Below, in pieces: positions 63,298 to 64,000 of a stretch of DNA of 64,000 nucleotides; within the stretch, counting starts at the first letter, position 1, and each line of letters opens with the position of its first letter. The notes under the pieces were generated by a model, which was given only the letters and a program-made list of their open reading frames with translations, was not told the origin of the DNA and made no database searches. Origin of the DNA: an uncultured Methanobrevibacter sp. (GTDB lineage Archaea; Methanobacteriota; Methanobacteria; Methanobacteriales; Methanobacteriaceae); contig NZ_CAKVFS010000006.1 of assembly GCF_934746965.1 (NCBI RefSeq), forward strand, positions 1 through 64,000, read 5' to 3'. The translations under genes were made by a program, and so were the position numbers.

Positions 63298-64000
63298 TTA
63301 TTTTAAAAATGCTTCTACTAAATTACGTGTTTCATTGAGGGAGTCCATAGGAATTCCTTTTGGCATTTGTCCGAGTTCTCCTTCAACTTCTTTTAAAATA
63401 TTTCCATTCATTCCAAGGAACATTCCTTCACTTGTAGTTTCCATAAATGATTGTGGTGGAAGTAATGAAACACCAACATTATTACCTTCTTTCACATTTA
63501 AATCATTAGTAACAACAGTTATAGCTCTTTTTCCTAAATTAACATTACAAATCATTAATGAATCTGCATTTGGATGTTTTGTAACACTCATTATTTCTCC
63601 AACTTTTATATCTATTCCAATAATTGGATCATTAATAGGGCCTAATGCTAAACGTTCTTTAAGGCCTAAAATAGAATCTATAAAAAATCTTACTTTAGCA
63701 ACATTTTCTATTGTTTTTTCTTTTTCTTCTTTAGGAGCATTACTTATAAATGTTTTATTCCAACCATCTCCACCTAAACATTCAACAATTTTTTCACCTT
63801 TCTTGATTATTGATGTAACATCTGGTGAGTTAACGAGGTCATTTCCTTCAAGATAAGAATAACTTAATGACTGAAAATCACTGTTCATATTTTTAACAGT
63901 TTCAATAGCTAATTTTTTATTCCAATTTCCTCTAAATGATGCAGTTTGAATAATATTTAAACACTGTTCTCTTGCTTGGTTTGCTACTAAAATTCTATAA
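63298..64000 (-). CDS. tRNA-binding-domain protein, N-terminus beyond the window
   Basis: The C-terminal part holds an EMAPII/CsaA-like tRNA-binding OB domain: GIDIKVGEIMSVTKHPNADS, then ICNVNLGKRAITVVTNDLNV, GVSLLPPQSF and MNGNILKEVEGELGQMPKGI. An ATG lies at 63888, but the frame stays open up to 64000. The added residues (RILVANQAREQCLNIIQTAS, then FRGNWNKKLAIETVKN) look like real protein, so the start is beyond the window. About 234 residues are visible. The known family binds the elbow of tRNA; this one is not tied to a synthetase here. Confidence 0.82.
   Translation of the reverse strand, partial: YRILVANQAREQCLNIIQTASFRGNWNKKLAIETVKNMNSDFQSLSYSYLEGNDLVNSPDVTSIIKKGEKIVECLGGDGWNKTFISNAPKEEKEKTIENVAKVRFFIDSILGLKERLALGPINDPIIGIDIKVGEIMSVTKHPNADSLMICNVNLGKRAITVVTNDLNVKEGNNVGVSLLPPQSFMETTSEGMFLGMNGNILKEVEGELGQMPKGIPMDSLNETRNLVEAFLK

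Noticed and set aside
63335..63856. Open frame of 173 residues on the plus strand
   Set aside because: Antisense to the tRNA-binding-domain gene; low complexity Ser/Pro/Phe sequence without a family match.
1..64000. CRISPR arrays, insertion sequences and tRNA genes
   Set aside because: No regularly spaced repeat, transposase frame or cloverleaf with CCA-adjacent GTTCNANNC was seen on either strand. The one long repeat found has two copies inside genes.

Overview
The window looks like a chromosome segment of a gut-type Methanobacteriales archaeon, most likely Methanobrevibacter (smithii-like). The evidence is very low GC, GGTGAT-type ribosome binding sites and leaderless starts behind TATA boxes, archaeal information-processing genes (MCM, aIF2-beta, NMD3, NucS, aLhr-type helicase, archaeal TyrS), PurP, a YcaO/TfuA pair, a methanol:coenzyme M methyltransferase operon, and an Ig-repeat adhesin-like surface protein. 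The species call is inference from gene content; no alignment was run.

Layout. 1-1605: the 3' end of a 5S rRNA, a candidate structured RNA, a decayed DUF4062-like gene, and an antitoxin-like gene followed by a frameshifted Zeta-toxin-like kinase. 1829-12230 (minus): UbiB-like kinase, MutS-like ATPase with a helix-hairpin-helix domain, two tandem long U32 proteins, and a GT-C-like membrane protein. 12231-13092 is gene-free. 13093-14227: thymidylate kinase plus an unknown. 14224-19072 (minus): the methanol operon mtaB-mtaC-ramA-mtaA. 19366-24124 (minus): mcm, aIF2-beta, nmd3, tyrS and a small conserved gene. 24273-36231: mixed housekeeping (RlmE, phosphoesterase, PurP, flavodoxin, Lhr helicase, HEAT-repeat protein, nitrilase family, NucS, MetX-like hydrolase) and small unknowns. 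36265-44767: nadA, mscS, rnz, nadC, a methyltransferase and carAB. 44770-48562: AP2-like/zinc-ribbon protein, amidohydrolase, UspA, four-CBS protein, unknown. 48568-52079 (minus): M50 protease, YcaO, TfuA and a LarE-like sulfur transferase in one tight operon. 52133-58350 (minus): the 1.1-kaa Ig-repeat surface protein flanked by three paralogous 7-TM-like and two paralogous 2-TM-like membrane proteins, with a 389-bp perfect repeat. 58478-64000: Xaa-Pro peptidase, GspF/TadC-like protein with a class III pilin, two TMEM175 channels, a CofA-like aldehyde dehydrogenase, and a tRNA-binding protein cut by the window edge.

How the genes work together. The mta operon holds every step from methanol to methyl-CoM plus the corrinoid activase. 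The YcaO/TfuA/LarE-like operon is a plausible route for sulfur into the thioglycine of methyl-coenzyme M reductase, the enzyme that consumes that methyl-CoM. NadA and NadC give quinolinate and NaMN. CarA and CarB supply carbamoyl phosphate. The accessory parts are the decayed conflict genes beside the rRNA and the surface-protein/membrane-protein locus near 52-58 kb. The latter is the best candidate for an undescribed system.
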